A stretch of DNA of 64,000 bases from Breviolum minutum Mf 1.05b.01 (GCA_000507305.1 DF239095.1:269628-333627); one strand, 5' to 3'. Counted from the first letter of the stretch, positions 1 through 12,959 are shown. A program made the numbers and translations. Notes: generated by a model not told the origin, from the sequence alone.

Positions 1-751
1 ACATAAACATATGTAATTATTCATAGTACATCACAAATTACCAGTATATTCCAATATCAGAGATTTCTTAGAGAAAAGAAACCATCCTACGAAACGGGTT
101 CCCACATGTCATTTCATTCATCATCTTCTCCTCTTCTTCGAGTTCTCCCTGCACTTCCGCCAAGGCCGTCAGCAACCGGAAGTAAAGGAGGCAACCTCGA
201 CGTGGACCGAACTGGGTGCCGTTTGGGGATGGATATGACCCTCCAGGGGAAGCCATCACCATATCCCACGGAAAAACGGGAAATTTTCGGAAAGTCTTCG
301 GTCCTCAAAAAGTGGCCTTTTTAAAGGGGGCATATGTGTATGTTAGTTCCCAGTACATTATTCATGACTGGTCATTTCAACCCACCACTAAGGTAAACCC
401 CCTCCAGGAGAAAGGCCGGCTATGATCAGGGCTAATTAATCATTGGTTTCCCTTAGTAAGGCCGGCTATGAAACCCTTATTCTGACGGGGGTACCCCCTA
501 AAAAGGGGGGGTGGTTGAAGCTTCCCCAAAGCTGGACCTTTGAATTACTTGACTCATGGCCCTAAGTACTATCTAATCAGAAAGTACCTTGAATACCATC
601 AATGATATTTGGGCCAATTTTATAGAGCACAGGATAATAATTTGGGAATGGGATCATCTTTTGGGAGCAACTGCAACCGGAGACCCTCCCTGCCAGCCAA
701 CTTTTAGAGCTTATCAATTACAGTAAGAACCAAAGTGTAGGTTATATGTTG

Positions 752-856
752 GGTTGTTCCCCTTCACAGAAATAATGGCAAATTAAGGTTTGGTTCGGGC
801 CCCTACTCAAAATGTAAACATCCTGGCGGTGACTATTCCCGGCAAGGGGGACAATC
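752..856. repeat. MITE family C, copy 1
   Basis: This short hairpin element has a left end reading GGTTGTTCCCCTTCACAG and a right end GGCAAGGGGGACAATCC. The inner part AAAATGTAAACATCCTGG and the following GGTGAC match the copy at 1726-1828. It has no coding capacity. Confidence 0.6.
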
Positions 857-1204
857 CAATGTATGTAGCAAAAAATGATCCAATGTACTCGAATTGAACC
901 ACACGTACCATTTCATCAACCAGAAGAAAACCCACCAAGTCAAGGAGATTCCCAATCCAAAACCAAAAACGATGGCATTCCAAAATAAAAAGGCAAACCA
1001 TGACCTGACACTATACAAATTGGGTATATAGGTGTGTCATGATCAAGTGAATCAGTGAATCAAGTGGCCATGGCCTTTACCTCGTGGTTTTTTTTAGTAT
1101 TGACCTCTATAGCGCCTATGGATCAGATCTTCGACGGGATCCAACGAAAACCTCCTCGGGAAATGGTAAAACAATGTATGTATATATATATATATATATA
1201 TATG

Positions 1205-1307
1205 TGGTGGTTTCCTAAAATGATGGTACCCAACAACCATGGTTTTCCCTACTAAAAATGATCATTTTGGGGTGTTTTGGGGGTACCATCATTTAAGGAA
1301 ACACCCA
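1205..1307. repeat. MITE family A, copy 1
   Basis: About 103 bp whose ends are inverted copies of each other (TGGTGGTTTCCTAAAATGAT at the left; the right end GATTTAAGG-like arm closes with GGAAACACCCA). The core TACTAAAAATGATCATTTTG is shared with 6852-6954. It sits directly after a TA microsatellite, consistent with insertion at TA. Confidence 0.75.
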
Positions 1308-1725
1308 TATTTCAGGAAGGCAATTTTGTGGTGAAATTTCCAAGATTTCTTTCAATCTTCTCGTGAAAAGATCTCTGAATCCTGACCATTCTTCTTGCAA
1401 ACGTGCTTTTTTTCGGTCAATTTGGGGCCCCCCCATGACTTTCAGGAAGAACTTTGTTCAGCCAGGATGTGTGAATCTTTCCATGCTCATTGAACAAAAG
1501 GGTCAATCAATCCTGAGTTTTTCCAAACCTGATTTTTTCCGTTCCCTGGGTGTCACACTCACACCAAAGGCCACTGTCAGTCTCACCACATGCACACGGA
1601 CGATGCTCGCTAGCTCACCATGCAGGCGTAACATCTTGATTTCCTTGCAAAGGCAAAAGCAAAAGGGATGCAACACCAGGATCTGACATGCAAAAAAACA
1701 GAACAGGAAAACTTGATAAGTTGGA

Positions 1726-1828
1726 TTGTCCCCCTTCCCAGCAGTGGTGACAAATGAAGATTTCGTTTGGGATCCCGTACTAAAGATGTAAAAATCCTGG
1801 TGGTGACCATTACTGGGAAGGGGGGCAA
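1726..1828. repeat. MITE family C, copy 2
   Basis: This is the best-preserved copy of the family. The left arm TTGTCCCCCTTCCCAGCAGT pairs with the right arm ACTGGGAAGGGGGGCAA, leaving a short AT-rich loop that includes TACTAAAGATGTAAAAATCC. Related or partial copies lie at 752-856, 8281-8338 and 25139-25248. Confidence 0.7.
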
Positions 1829-3076
1829 CCCAAGGAATACATATCAATCATTTTGAGTCACTCCAAATAGCAAATCCTCTACGCTTTCTGACAGTAAGCC
1901 AGTGAAGTCTAGAATCACACCCTAAGGGAAATGTCCTTGTCTTGAAGGGACTCATTTCTACTGAACCATGACATGTATGCCTGAAAATTATGGGTACTGT
2001 TGATGGACAAAATCCTTTTAACCACCCGGTACATATATATAAAACCCTTCGAAAAATTATGGGATAAACTTCCAACCTTAACTGGTGCGGAATTTCTGAA
2101 CCATCCACAGTATGAACAGTATGAATCCTTCCTTTTTCATCGTGTTTCAAGTTTCAACAAACCCACTTGGGCTCTTGGTGCACTGCTCAACTGCTTTGGA
2201 CAAGTTAAGGCTTTTTCAGAAGAACTGGGATAGACCCCAAATAGCTTTGAAAGGTATCATCGATTTTCTGCAACTTGTTTCAAAGCGATTCAAAATATAC
2301 ATATTCTTACATAGATATTTCTGGGCAAGAAACAAACATAGATACAGAAACTAAAATCTGAAATAAGTGTTAACTGTTTATTTGAGAGGGTAGATGATAC
2401 ATGCGCTGTGGGTTGTATGCAAATATGTTGATTTAACACTCCTTTACGAATCTAGGTGCTGGAAGGGAATCTGTTTTACGCCGTGAACTTCATTGTTTTG
2501 CATCGATAACACTACTTTATGAAGCAAAGCAGCAGCAAACCTTTGCATCACTATGTTGAAGAAACCTGTTGCCCCCCAAAACGAATCCAAAAGTGCGCAT
2601 TCACTCACCCATACACACCACCAACTGACGACACCTCTGATGACACCCTGCCCGACAGCCCGCCCCCCAAACGCATCCAAAAAATCTGCGAGCCCTCACC
2701 CCTATATTTGAAGCAAGAACCCCTGTAGCTAAAGCTATTTGGGGAAAAAACGACAAAGGACACCGCTCTCCTCAGAGAAATCTGAGCAAACGTTCCAAGT
2801 TTGGAGGTTTTGTCACACCAAACGACTCAACGACTTTTCGTCGGTCAGTGTAGGTCGTGGTCCATCGTTTGCCCAACCACCTTTGGTGGGTGTTGAAATC
2901 ATACTGTTGGACCAAAATCCACTTTAACTAGTTAACTACTTGAATCATGATAAATATATATATATAAGATATCATAGACAATAGTTTGACTTAACCATCC
3001 CACAGTGGGAAAATGCATTATCTTTTTCTTCGGAATTGTTCCAACCATTGCCATAACGGCAGATCTGCACACTCCC

Positions 3077-4478
3077 TCACTCACTACGCAGTCGTTTCCT
3101 GCCATCTGTCGAATGAATGGTGATTATTTTCAATAACCTGCTCTCTGATTCGTCTCTGAAAGTATGTCTCAATGACTCTGGTAATGTGATGCTCTTCAAA
3201 GATGTGCACCTTGCAATGGCACCGTCCCCAATGTGCGTAACAGACTCACTCATGGTGATGCTCATCAAAGATGTGCACCCCGCAAAGGCACAAGCCCCGA
3301 TGTGTGTCACAGACTCCCCCATGGTGATGCTTGTCAAAGATGTGCACCCCTCAAAGGCACTGTGGTCAATGTGCGTCACAGACTCGCCTATGGTGATGCT
3401 GGTCAAAGATGTGCAAGCCGCGAAGGCACGGTCCCAAATGTGCGTCACAGACTGACCCATGCTGATGCTCGTCAAAGATGTGCACCCCGAAAAGGCACCA
3501 ATACCAATGTCCGTCACAGACTCCCCAACGGTAAGGCTCGTCAAAGATGTGCACTCTGAAAAGGTTTCGTTCCCAATTTGTGTCACAGATTCACCCATGC
3601 TGATGTTTGTCAAAGATGTGCACCCCGCAAAGGCCACTGGCCCCAATGNTGGCCCCAATGTGCGTCACAGACTCGCCTATAGTGATGCTGTTCAAAGATG
3701 TGCAGTCTGCAAAGGCACTGTGCTCAATGTGCGTCACAGACTCACCCATTTTGATGCCCGTCAAAGATCTGCACTCTGCAAAGGCACAGGCCCCAATGTG
3801 AGTCACAGACTCACCTATGATGATGCTCCTCAAAGATGTGCACTCTGCAAAGGCATCATGTTCAATGTGCGTCACAGATTCACCCATGCTGACGCTGCTC
3901 AAAGATCTGCACTCTGCAAATGCCCAGGCCCCAATGTGAGTCACAGACTCACCCACGGTAATGCTCCTCAAAGATGTGCACCTTGCAAAGGCATGGCACC
4001 CAATATGAGTCACAGACTCACCAATGCTGATGCTCATCAAAAATGCGCACCCCGCAAAGGCCCCTTCCCCAATATGCGTCACCGAGCCTTTGATGGTGAC
4101 CAAAACTAGTTGATTGCAGTTTTGGAAAGCATACCTGGAAATTTCTGTCAGGTTGCAGGGGATCTTTACCTCAAAAAATCTCTGGGTATGAATGTGATCG
4201 ATGTCATCTTTCGTTGCAGCTTCCACTTCGTTCCTTGCGTATGCGACAGTCACTAGCGATTCTGTGCAAAAGAACCCTGCTGCGTCAAGTGTCTCAGCAT
4301 CATCTATGATTGAGCAGTCTCGCAGCAGCTCCACTTTCAGGATTTTGCGCTCAATGGGATCTTGACATGGATGCCTCTCAAGGAGCATCGCCTTCAACTC
4401 CCGAACAGTAGCCGTGATCGGAATGTCAAGGGTGATGACACCACCTTGTACGGTGTTCAACTTTACTTCACAAGACAT
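3077..4478 (-). CDS. BspA-like leucine-rich-repeat protein with ubiquitin-like head
   Basis: About 460 residues in one apparently intronless frame. Residues 1 to about 90, starting MSCEVKLNTVQGGVITLDI, look like a ubiquitin-like fold. From about residue 100 there are at least 15 repeats of 23 residues on the pattern GESVTHIGxxAFAxCTSLxS, the LRR_5/BspA type, which forms a solenoid for protein binding. The protein ends in a short basic tail. The ATG at 4478 is the first Met of the ubiquitin-like part. The frame switches by one base at the N at 3649, where an 11-base stretch is present on both sides, so the break is probably an assembly artefact. Lack of introns fits a gene copied back from mRNA, a common route in dinoflagellates, but I found no spliced-leader relic upstream. 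Function unknown; role inferred from the repeat type only. Confidence 0.85.
3180..4085. repeat. 69-bp coding tandem repeat
   Basis: About thirteen direct repeats of 69 bp, each encoding one 23-residue leucine-rich repeat. On the plus strand each unit shows CAAAGATGTGCAC and GTCACAGACTC at constant spacing. High similarity between units suggests recent unit gain and loss, and would make assembly difficult at 3649. Confidence 0.85.
3649..3649. other. Assembly join (single N) inside the LRR gene
   Basis: The 11 bases TGGCCCCAATG occur immediately before and immediately after the N, as when two contig ends overlapping inside a repeat are abutted. Collapsing the overlap alone removes 12 bases and leaves the frame shifted by one, so an additional base error or a missing repeat segment is required. 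Confidence 0.8.
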
Positions 4479-6851
4479 GGCTGCAAAAGGAAGATGGACC
4501 CGCGACTGTTTTCAGGCCAAGATTTGTTTTCGCACCTGGTGCTGTGGACTCCTACACTATGAAAGGAATCAACACTTGGAGGAGGGGTGTATATTTTACT
4601 CAAACAGCAATTGGCTGATGATTCTTTTAAAAAAAGAATCAGAATCAGAGACAAAAAAAACTAAAATCCATCCAAAATCCAGCTGTTTGCTTCAGTTGTT
4701 GTTTCACTGTTTTGGTTGGTGATTTTGGTCATTCGCTTCGTGGAAATTTCCTGCAAAAAACAAGCCAGCTCGGAAAAATGCTGCTTTGATCCCAAGGCAA
4801 GGAAATGATGGGAATAGTTTTTGCACCAGAAACACGGGCTTTTAACAGATGTTTGTTACCACATGATTCGATTTGTTTATACGTGCTATTGTTATTATAT
4901 TGTTATTATATAAATGAAACCATCTCTTAGATACGACTTCATGATTACTAATTCCAATTATATATATATATATACATATATATCTATTTCCCCCGCAACC
5001 CCGGGACAATGCTGTCATCTGTTTCCAACAGGAAGGTCACAAAATCACCCTGGAAAGCAGCCAAGGTACATCTTCAGTGAACTGCACGTTGGGATGCAGT
5101 AGGAGATCATGAAGATGATCTTCCCGAGCCCCTGGTGTTTGTCTGTTGCTTTGTTCATGCGAACATACATACCCAAAATGATGGGCCGGAAGGAAAAGGT
5201 AACTAACCTCCCTTGAAAAATGGCATGTTTTTTGGTATCTATGTTAGATTTCTGGGGTGTGATGATGGTTTTGCTCATGCTTTTTTCTTCAACCCATCTT
5301 TTCGACAATTGTCTCAATTCAAATGGTGCTGGTTGAACCACCCAATTCTGCTGGTCAAATGAGAATGCTTTTTTCTGGTGAAATTGACCCTCCGGTAATC
5401 TTACATAGCTCGCTGGAAAAAAGTCCCCCTTTCCCTTATAGGAAACGAATCTACAAATTCGTATCTTAGACAACCAGCACATTTAAAAAAGACTTCAAAA
5501 CTGACGCTCTCAAACGTCATCTCGATGATTGGGTTGTTTTTTAAACATTGAGCTCACAAAACGAAATCCCACACATTATCAAACAAATGCCAGCGTTCCC
5601 ATGTCATCTGCAAGATTCTTTTTGGCGATTCTCAAGGTGCAAAAAGGTAATTAGTTTTGTTGGCAGGGTCGATCAACTTATATTATAACTCCTTGTTGCT
5701 GGCGATGCTCATCGCAGCCTTAATAGATAGGGAATCCTTACACTTACAATCGTTGTTTTGACGCCAAGAAACCGGGTTGATGAGCTTATCCCCTAGAGAA
5801 ACAGTGTGAGTTGATTCACCCGATCGCATCTCGACATCCACAGAGCTAAAAAGCTTGATCGACATACCAACAGCAGTCATCCTCTTTTCCTTGAAAAATA
5901 ACAGCAAGGTGTAAACCTTCAAACACTCCTAAACGCCCAAAAGGAAAGGCTTTGTCTTCCAAGCATCCATTTTCAGGTGTGAACTGTTAGTTTCAGGGCC
6001 TTGAAACATGTCTTTCCTCTTACAACTTAATCTCGCTCAAAAGAAAAGTTATGAATCTATTGACATGCCCCTTCTCCAAGCTGAAGAGCCATCCCAGTGA
6101 ATCATTGGAAATCTGCGAATCATGTGCCTTCAAAAATCTAAAGAAATACCCTCCCTTGAAATAAATCCAGCTCCTTTACCCCTGACAACGGATGGTTGGG
6201 AAGACGATGTTTTTCCCCTTTTTGGGATGGTATGTCCTGTCTGCTAAAGCTGTCTGTTACTTTCAGAGAGGGTCCACCAAAAACCAACCAAAAACAACCC
6301 ACCACCCCAGCAACTCCACTCAATCCCGTCGCCTGCCATGAAGTGACATACTGAATGGGCTAAGTAATCCATCTCGCCAAACATGGCATCCGTCCTTTCC
6401 TCCGCCTCGTTGTTCCTTGCCATCGATTGGTTCATACCTCGATTTTCCGACACAGGGTGAGGTTGTGACCCCCAACCCGAAGGAAAAGAAAACAGTCATG
6501 CATGAGAGTCGAATGTTATATCATTAGCACATTTTACTAACAAATGTCAAGTTACAAAAGGAATGATTTAGAAAGCCATCAAAAACGACACTCCAATGAT
6601 GAGGCCATGTAAACAACCTTAACCCATCTGACATCAACAAAATGACAAATTGAAAAACAATTTAAAAACAAAAACTGATTCCTGGGCTCCCTCACGGAAC
6701 ACCAGCAGGAACACTGTTAAGCCTCGGTGGTTTCCACCCTTCCCCCTTTAACCCCCCTTTTCGCGATGCATTGTCGAAGGTCGAGACCTGCGACCTTCGA
6801 CAAAACCAACGAATGACAACCAGGAGCATTCCAACCATTTAGCAGAAGATG

Positions 6852-6954
6852 TGGGGGTTTCCTAAAATGGTGGTACCCAACAACCATGGGTTTTCCTACT
6901 AAAAATGATCATTTTGGGGTGTTTTGGGGGTACCACCATTTAAGGAAACACCCA
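6852..6954. repeat. MITE family A, copy 2
   Basis: About 103 bp with a left arm TGGGGGTTTCCTAAAATGGT and a right arm ACCATTTAAGGAAACACCCA that are inverted copies of each other. It is nearly identical to the copy at 1205-1307. The right flank begins TATA, consistent with a TA target. Confidence 0.78.
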
Positions 6955-8186
6955 TATATCTCTTATGCAACCATTTTCAGGTGATTTTCCAGCCAGGTCA
7001 TGTTACACGGACTCCAGCCAGGACTCACCAAAAACAAAAAAAACGACTGGAGATTCTGCGGAATCTTTATCATCACTTTATATATATATATATATACAAG
7101 CCATACCCTAGGGAGGATTCCCCCTCCCATGTTGCAAGGATTGTGACATTTCTTTCGGCTGATCAAGAAAACACACCTCTAAACTGCCACCACTGGGAGG
7201 CAGTAATGCATGTTGGAGTTAGCGCCGTACTCATATCATCCAAAAAGAACTTAGCAAATCTGGTAGGTTTAGGTATTGTACATCCCCGAGGTTTAACAGC
7301 GAGCTTACCCCTGACAACTGGTGGTTGGAAGACAATCCTTTCCTAGTGGGAAGGTAACTTTTCAGGGTCTATGTTAAACTTTGGGGGGTAGGTGTCGTGA
7401 TCAAAATATAACCTCAGCCTCAGCAAAACTAAAATCATTAATTCCTAAACCCTAGCTTGGTAGATGAATATCCCCCGCATGAAACACTTCTCACGATTCA
7501 AAAAATTGGACATCATCAACATTGGTAGTGTCTAAAACCCTCCATTTTGGGAAATATATTCCCTGCAAATGCGAAAAATTTAGGCGAGACCCTGGAGAGA
7601 AATACTTATTTCCAGCAGTTCGCCCCTGAAAACTAACCTGCCCAAAGAGAAAGATCGTGTTTCAACCATCCATTTTTAGGGGCTACACCCCGCAAAATCA
7701 ACGGAAATGTGAGAAACATCGACCCAAACCACCAGTTTTTGGATTCCAGCGGTCAGTTTTCGGGGGGCGAACTGTTAAACTTTGGGTGTGTAAATGTACC
7801 CCCAACATCTCAATGGGTTTCATCTTTGGTGACTTGGTCGATGTAGCATGGGGACAAATCGAAACCGCTGTTGGACAGTTCATCCTGGTGATTTCGGCTT
7901 GGAATAATTATGACGCAAACGGCGTCATTTGTTTAGGATATTTGCACGGTCAACTGGTGCTTGAATAGTTCCGGAGATATCAAATAAGAATAAGATATAT
8001 ATACTTAGATTGTATATATAACATATGTATATACTGTATATAGTAGATAGACATCTATGTTGAAGGCTTGTATAAACATACCCTAGATTCTACATGTTGT
8101 CCGTTCACATTTGCACAGTGACCCATACGGATATTTACTGTCAGACTCCAAATATTGGATCTAAGATATCCGCTCGTGTTGATAAC

Positions 8187-8188
8187 TT

Positions 8189-8258
<70 letters not shown>

Positions 8259-8268
8259 ACATCAACAT
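8187..8268. repeat. (ATC)n microsatellite
   Basis: An uninterrupted ATC run of about 75 bp that changes to ATCAAC at its right end. The serine-rich and histidine-rich open frames across it are artefacts of the repeat. Confidence 0.95.
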
Positions 8269-8280
8269 CACTTGGAACTA

Positions 8281-8338
8281 CCCCCCACCCAAGATGCCAG
8301 TCACCACCAGGATTATTCCATTTTTAGTAGAGAATCCC
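8281..8338. repeat. MITE family C, partial copy
   Basis: The arm CCACCCAAGATGCCAGTCAC and the following CACCAGGATTATTCCATTTT match the copy at 25139-25248. The opposite arm was not found. Confidence 0.45.
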
Positions 8339-8900
8339 TATATATTAATATATCACACAAAGTTCACCACAAACCTTCACCGTACCACATGGGCCACCCC
8401 ACTGCCAAGCATGGACAAACCTCGGACTCCCAATTGTGGGACCCCAATATATAATGGTAAGCGGGACCCATACTACCATACCATTCCCATACCATTAGGG
8501 ATTCGAACATGGGAGCTAAAACCCCCGCCCGTCTAGGCTGAAGCTATGTAGCCTCAAGAGTGTGGTGTTTTTCCGGGGAGATTCCGCCTATAACAACATG
8601 GTACAGCCAACTAACTTGCAACATAACACCACTAACTTGCACCAAACTTGCAAGATCCTCTTTAAAAACTGGCCAACACACAACACAACTTCTGAAAAAC
8701 GGTAAGGTGAAAAAAATCATCCTCCAACCATGGGAAAAATGCAAAACCACCACCACCGCCTGAAGATCTCTGGATCTGCGTTCCAAGGCGCCACTGGTGG
8801 AGGTTTCAATGCGCGTGTAATCATAGCGTCTTTGCCTCTGAAGAAAATTCAACGTTGAAATCGTGAGACGACCCGGAATTTTATTGGTGATGATGATAAG

Positions 8901-8907
8901 GAGGAGG

Positions 8908-8962
<55 letters not shown>
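8901..8962. repeat. (GAT)n microsatellite
   Basis: A GAT run of about 60 bp following a short GAG-rich tract. The serine-rich minus-strand frame over it is a repeat artefact. Confidence 0.95.
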
Positions 8963-8963
<1 letters not shown>

Positions 8964-9065
8964 GGACGGTACAGGATAGATTCATGCCCAGTCTTTGTCA
9001 CAGTAGTGGCAGTCATGTTGAGATGGCGCTGCTTCAAACATGAAAAGATGCTTGAACATGTTAAT

Positions 9066-9174
9066 CACCCTCCGGTAAACTAACATAGCTGGCTGGAAAA
9101 ATCCCCATCTTTCCTGGCAAACACTTTCAAAATGGTGCATTTTCCGTTGCTATGCTAGTTAGTTTACCGGAGTG
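9066..9174. repeat. MITE family B, copy 1
   Basis: A left arm CACCCTCCGGTAAACTAACA and a right arm TTAGTTTACCGGAGTG form a long imperfect hairpin of about 109 bp. The same arms recur at 16823-16930. No coding capacity. Confidence 0.75.
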
Positions 9175-10829
9175 CAATCACAGCCTTCGGTACTATGAGA
9201 TCACATTGGATGAACAAACAGCCAGTGAAACCAGTCCAACAAAAGACATGATCAGAAACCTCGTGGTAGCTTCATCGCTCCCCATTGTGAAGAGGCGACA
9301 TACCCCTAGCTTCATATAGCTCAGTTCCATGTATCGGTTCGCCAAGATCCCTTTCCTTCTAGACTATTGCACTAATCATACCTGGATTCTCGCCCCAAAC
9401 TCAAGTGAAAACATTGTTGTCCAAGGCACACATAGTACAGAAGACACAAAAATATGAGATAGACAGCCTTGGCGTCGATTCGAGAATCTGCGAATGCGAG
9501 AATCTGTCCCATTCTGTTGGCATGCTGTTTTTCAATCAACTCTGGTTGACTCAACATCCAAGAAGAAACACAAAGCCATTGGCTAGGTATATATATATAT
9601 ATATTCCTGATGGTACGTGACGGTACTTGGCATCACCCACTGCGGTGTGTTTTGGATATGTAATTGGTTTTTCAACTCATCATCTCGCCATCATCCGCTC
9701 ATCTGCTCACCCAAATCTGACCCAAGTGGCAGAGCTGGCCATCAAATGTCGATTGATGCCACCCCACCAGTAGAAGAGCGTTTCCCATGCTCCCTTTCTG
9801 TAGCGAATCATCACCGCACCGCAGGTGACGACCCAGCCGCAGGTGAAATACCCGGTGTTTAGATAAAATCCCCGAAGAGTCGGTTGGTGATGGTGGGCTG
9901 GTTGTGATGGTGCTTCAAGTGGTTCAGGTGGTTCAGGCTAGGCTTGCAGGCTTCAATGGGTTTGAAATTGCCTAAAAAGAGACAAAAAGAACATTGCTGC
10001 TTCATCTCTGAAATTTCTACATCTATCGCAACAACTGTTTGTCTTCGGTGGTCAAATACAACTTGTATGTGACCAGTTTGAAAGAAGTTCGAAGTGAATT
10101 GCTGATAAAAAGTCATGGACCAAACAAGTACAAATATAAGGTGCTAGTATGTGCTAGTGCTTCTCTTTAGAACCTCTTCTTCATTCATGAATCCAGCCAG
10201 AATCTACAAACATTGCGGAAGGTGCTTTCCATAAAAAAAATCCAAGAAGAATTCAACAGAGTTCACTCGAAGCTCATGCCAATCTTTGCCACGCATAAAA
10301 CTTTCAGCCAACTTGAACGCCCAGAAGAGATTCGAGTACCCCCCCTTTTTTATGGCAAATCTCGAGCCATCACCTGCATATTTTTTCCATAGATTTCTCT
10401 AGAAATCTCTTCACTCTCGGATTTTTCACAATTGAATCTTTTGCCCAACAAAATAGAGTGCTGTGTCCTTGGAGCAAACACGCATAGCAAAGCCTTCGGT
10501 ATTTGTCAATGGATAACGCGACACATCTGGGAAGAGACTTTGATTCATGGGATCTTGGTGAGCTCCCACGGAACACAACATGCTGGCATAGAAGAAACGT
10601 TGATTCGTCGCGTGAAAATCATATCACAAATACTTCAAACCAACCCAGTTCAGTTGATGCGTCTTGACCATGTCATTGTGGTATCTCCACCAACGAGCTG
10701 CCCAAATATGTCAATGCCGAGGCTCCCGACATCTTGTGCCACATCTGTTTCTTTTTTCGGGCATCTTTTTTCTGACCCAAAAATAGAGGGTTTTTAGTGC
10801 CAGGTTTCAACAAAAATACTCACCACGCT

Positions 10830-11411
10830 TCAAGGTATCCTTGATGTTTTTTCATCTTCATCAACCAAAGCATCCAACTCCACACCCAAGGTCGTGATCC
10901 GCTCCTCATCCACAGGTTGTTCTTGTTCCGACTTTTTGTTGGGTGCAAAGGCATTGATTTCACCAAAGGTTTTGAAGAAATAGGGCTCCAATAAGGCCAC
11001 GCAACTGAGTAAAGAAGCCTGAAAACACCAGAAAGAACCCCACTCTGGACCCAAGAACAAGATGAGAAGTTGCGCATTGAGACCAATTGCAGCCAAAGTG
11101 GGCAAAACATAGGAAGGCCGCGATGACAAGAAGCCACCAAGGCTTGAAATCATGTAGAGAAGCAAATTTCCAGCAGACAACATCTTGCCCAAGAAACTTC
11201 CCAATATCCCTGGTAGCAAATGATATTGCATGTTAAGTACTGGCCAAATTTGATGACTCCATGGTCCTTTATAAGTACATTTTGAAGTCATCCAACCCAT
11301 CTGTCCGAAAGTTTGAACCATGATACCACCAAGTCCACAGATACAGGCCATAATGAAAAAATAGCAGACCATTCGTTTCTCTTCACCACTTGTTGTTCCT
11401 TGCCTCGGCAT
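10830..11411 (-). CDS. Multi-pass membrane protein, 3' exon(s)
   Basis: A 193-residue open frame on the minus strand with about five hydrophobic stretches (residues about 14-35, 67-85, 86-105, 106-125 and 128-148) separated by short polar loops. The tail from about residue 150 is acidic and polar and ends at a TGA at 10830. Composition and hydrophobic spacing are those of a real membrane protein. It may be the 3' part of a longer gene: another hydrophobic minus-strand frame at about 12960-13118 (containing YRGRRYDRPNALLILPLVLQ) could be an upstream exon. I do not recognise the family; a transporter-like role is only a guess. Confidence 0.5.
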   Translation of the reverse strand: MPRQGTTSGEEKRMVCYFFIMACICGLGGIMVQTFGQMGWMTSKCTYKGPWSHQIWPVLNMQYHLLPGILGSFLGKMLSAGNLLLYMISSLGGFLSSRPSYVLPTLAAIGLNAQLLILFLGPEWGSFWCFQASLLSCVALLEPYFFKTFGEINAFAPNKKSEQEQPVDEERITTLGVELDALVDEDEKTSRIP

Positions 11412-12959
11412 TTACATTGATCTGGCGGACAAAAAAGTCGATGAGCGAAGATGTTTTTGTTGCGTAATGCATAAACCTCAACATAACATGAACATTGAGG
11501 AACATATACTGTCTAGGAACAGATAGTAACAAGCATATCAACATATATCAACATATGTCAACACATATTAAGATATATCAACTCTACATATGTGTATATG
11601 TATAAAGATATATATATATATGTACATGCATACATACATGAAGGCCAAATGAGACCATATCATCTTCGGGTCCAACTGCGATCAGCTACTCTCAAAAAAT
11701 CTCAGGCACCCAGCGGTAATTCACCCAACTTCTAGTATTATGCATGCTACGAAACAGACCCAATCTGGGGTCCCAAATTTGAGGAAATTCCAATCCTCCG
11801 ATTTGAGATGTCCAATCATTTTCAAGCACCTCGATTTTTTGTGCCCATATTTACACCTCCAACAAATTCTTTGCTCAACCCTGACCTCCTTTTGAACTTC
11901 ACCACCACAACAACCAAAAAAAACAGAAAAACAGAAACAAAGAAATCCGGACTCCAGCTTTGTGCTGTATAAAAACAAGCTACATCAAAGGTTGCACGCT
12001 GATCCAAGCTGGTACTGCACAGACCAGATAGGTCACCAGTGCTGAGGTATTTTGATTGATAACATCGCAGTCAGTGGCAGATGTACCCAGGTGGAACCAC
12101 AAAATCACCTACCAGCCAGATGGGTTGAGAAACAAAAACGATGGAGGCCCACAACCTTAAGGGGTTCAGTTTGTTTAAAAAAGAGAGAAATGCAATAGTG
12201 AAAGTACCAACTAGGGAGTTCGAAATGAACCAGTCAGAAGTCCACAAAATGCTCTGAAAATAGCACGGTTTTTGAATAAAAAATACATGTGGTTTTATTT
12301 TCTATTGTGTTCTAGATTCTATAGATTAGATATCGTGTACAGTCTCTTTTGTAGAATATTTGCTTTAGCAATATGTACAGGATCATTTCCCCAAAGATGG
12401 TCGACCTGACCCCCTTCCCCCAAACATACCCCCCTTAGAAACAAGGGTTTAATAAGGCTTGATTAAGGAAAACCAATGGATAATAGGCCCTGATCACAAG
12501 GCCCTTCTTTCTGGCGGGGGAACTTTGTCCGGGGTCTGGGTTGACTCGCCATCATTCTCCTAGTTGCAGGGATGGAAATAAACATAACCCTGCGTAACGT
12601 CTCAAAATTCCCCAGCAAAAATTGGACGTAAAAAAACAACCCCGAAAACGAACTCACGCCTTGCTTGAAGCCGTTTCGATGCATCTTCCAAGGCCCATCA
12701 TTTGGATGGTATTAATTTGTCTCAACTTTGAAAGATCTTCAAGTCTTCCAGTGCCAATTTTGTGTGTTCCAGAAATCTCCGAGGAAGCATGCCCAACAGC
12801 GAGATGTTAAGGAAAGCCAACAAAAAAACTGCTTCCGTAATCTAGAATTGAAAGAAATGAAGAAAAAAAGTTCGTCGTCAGTCTCTTTTAGAATGTCTAG
12901 AAGGTTCATCATCTGGAGTGCAGACTTCCAACCCCTCTCTTCCCAGGATTTTCTTTGAA
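11412..12959. other. Probable intron or intergenic stretch
   Basis: AT-rich sequence with TA/CATA runs around 11530-11640 and no convincing coding frame. If the exons at 10830-11411 and 12960-13118 belong to one gene this is an intron; otherwise it is intergenic. Confidence 0.4.

Larger units (their letters stand above)
1..3076. other. Repeat-rich stretch without a confident gene
   Basis: No reading frame here looks like a conserved protein. The stretch holds three hairpin elements (752-856, 1205-1307, 1726-1828, listed separately) and an alternating TA run at about 1176-1203. A minus-strand frame over about 2444-2680 has some protein-like composition but no recognisable motif, and is not claimed as a gene. 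Confidence 0.6.
4479..10829. other. Long stretch with MITEs, microsatellites and only weak candidate exons
   Basis: No confident gene. Minus-strand frames with protein-like composition occur at about 5683-5922, 6360-6453, 9980-10116 and 10370-10576; these may be exons of one or more intron-rich genes, but none has a recognisable domain. The rest holds hairpin elements (6852-6954, 9066-9174, a partial at 8281-8338, and possible degraded relatives near 5190-5260 and 7337-7390) and trinucleotide runs. Confidence 0.5.

Noticed and set aside
8094-8454. Poly-Ser and poly-His proteins
   Set aside because: Pure products of the ATC microsatellite in different frames.
8450-8545. tRNA-like GTTCGAATCCC on the minus strand
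   Set aside because: The bases around it do not form a T-stem and no acceptor or anticodon arm could be fitted.
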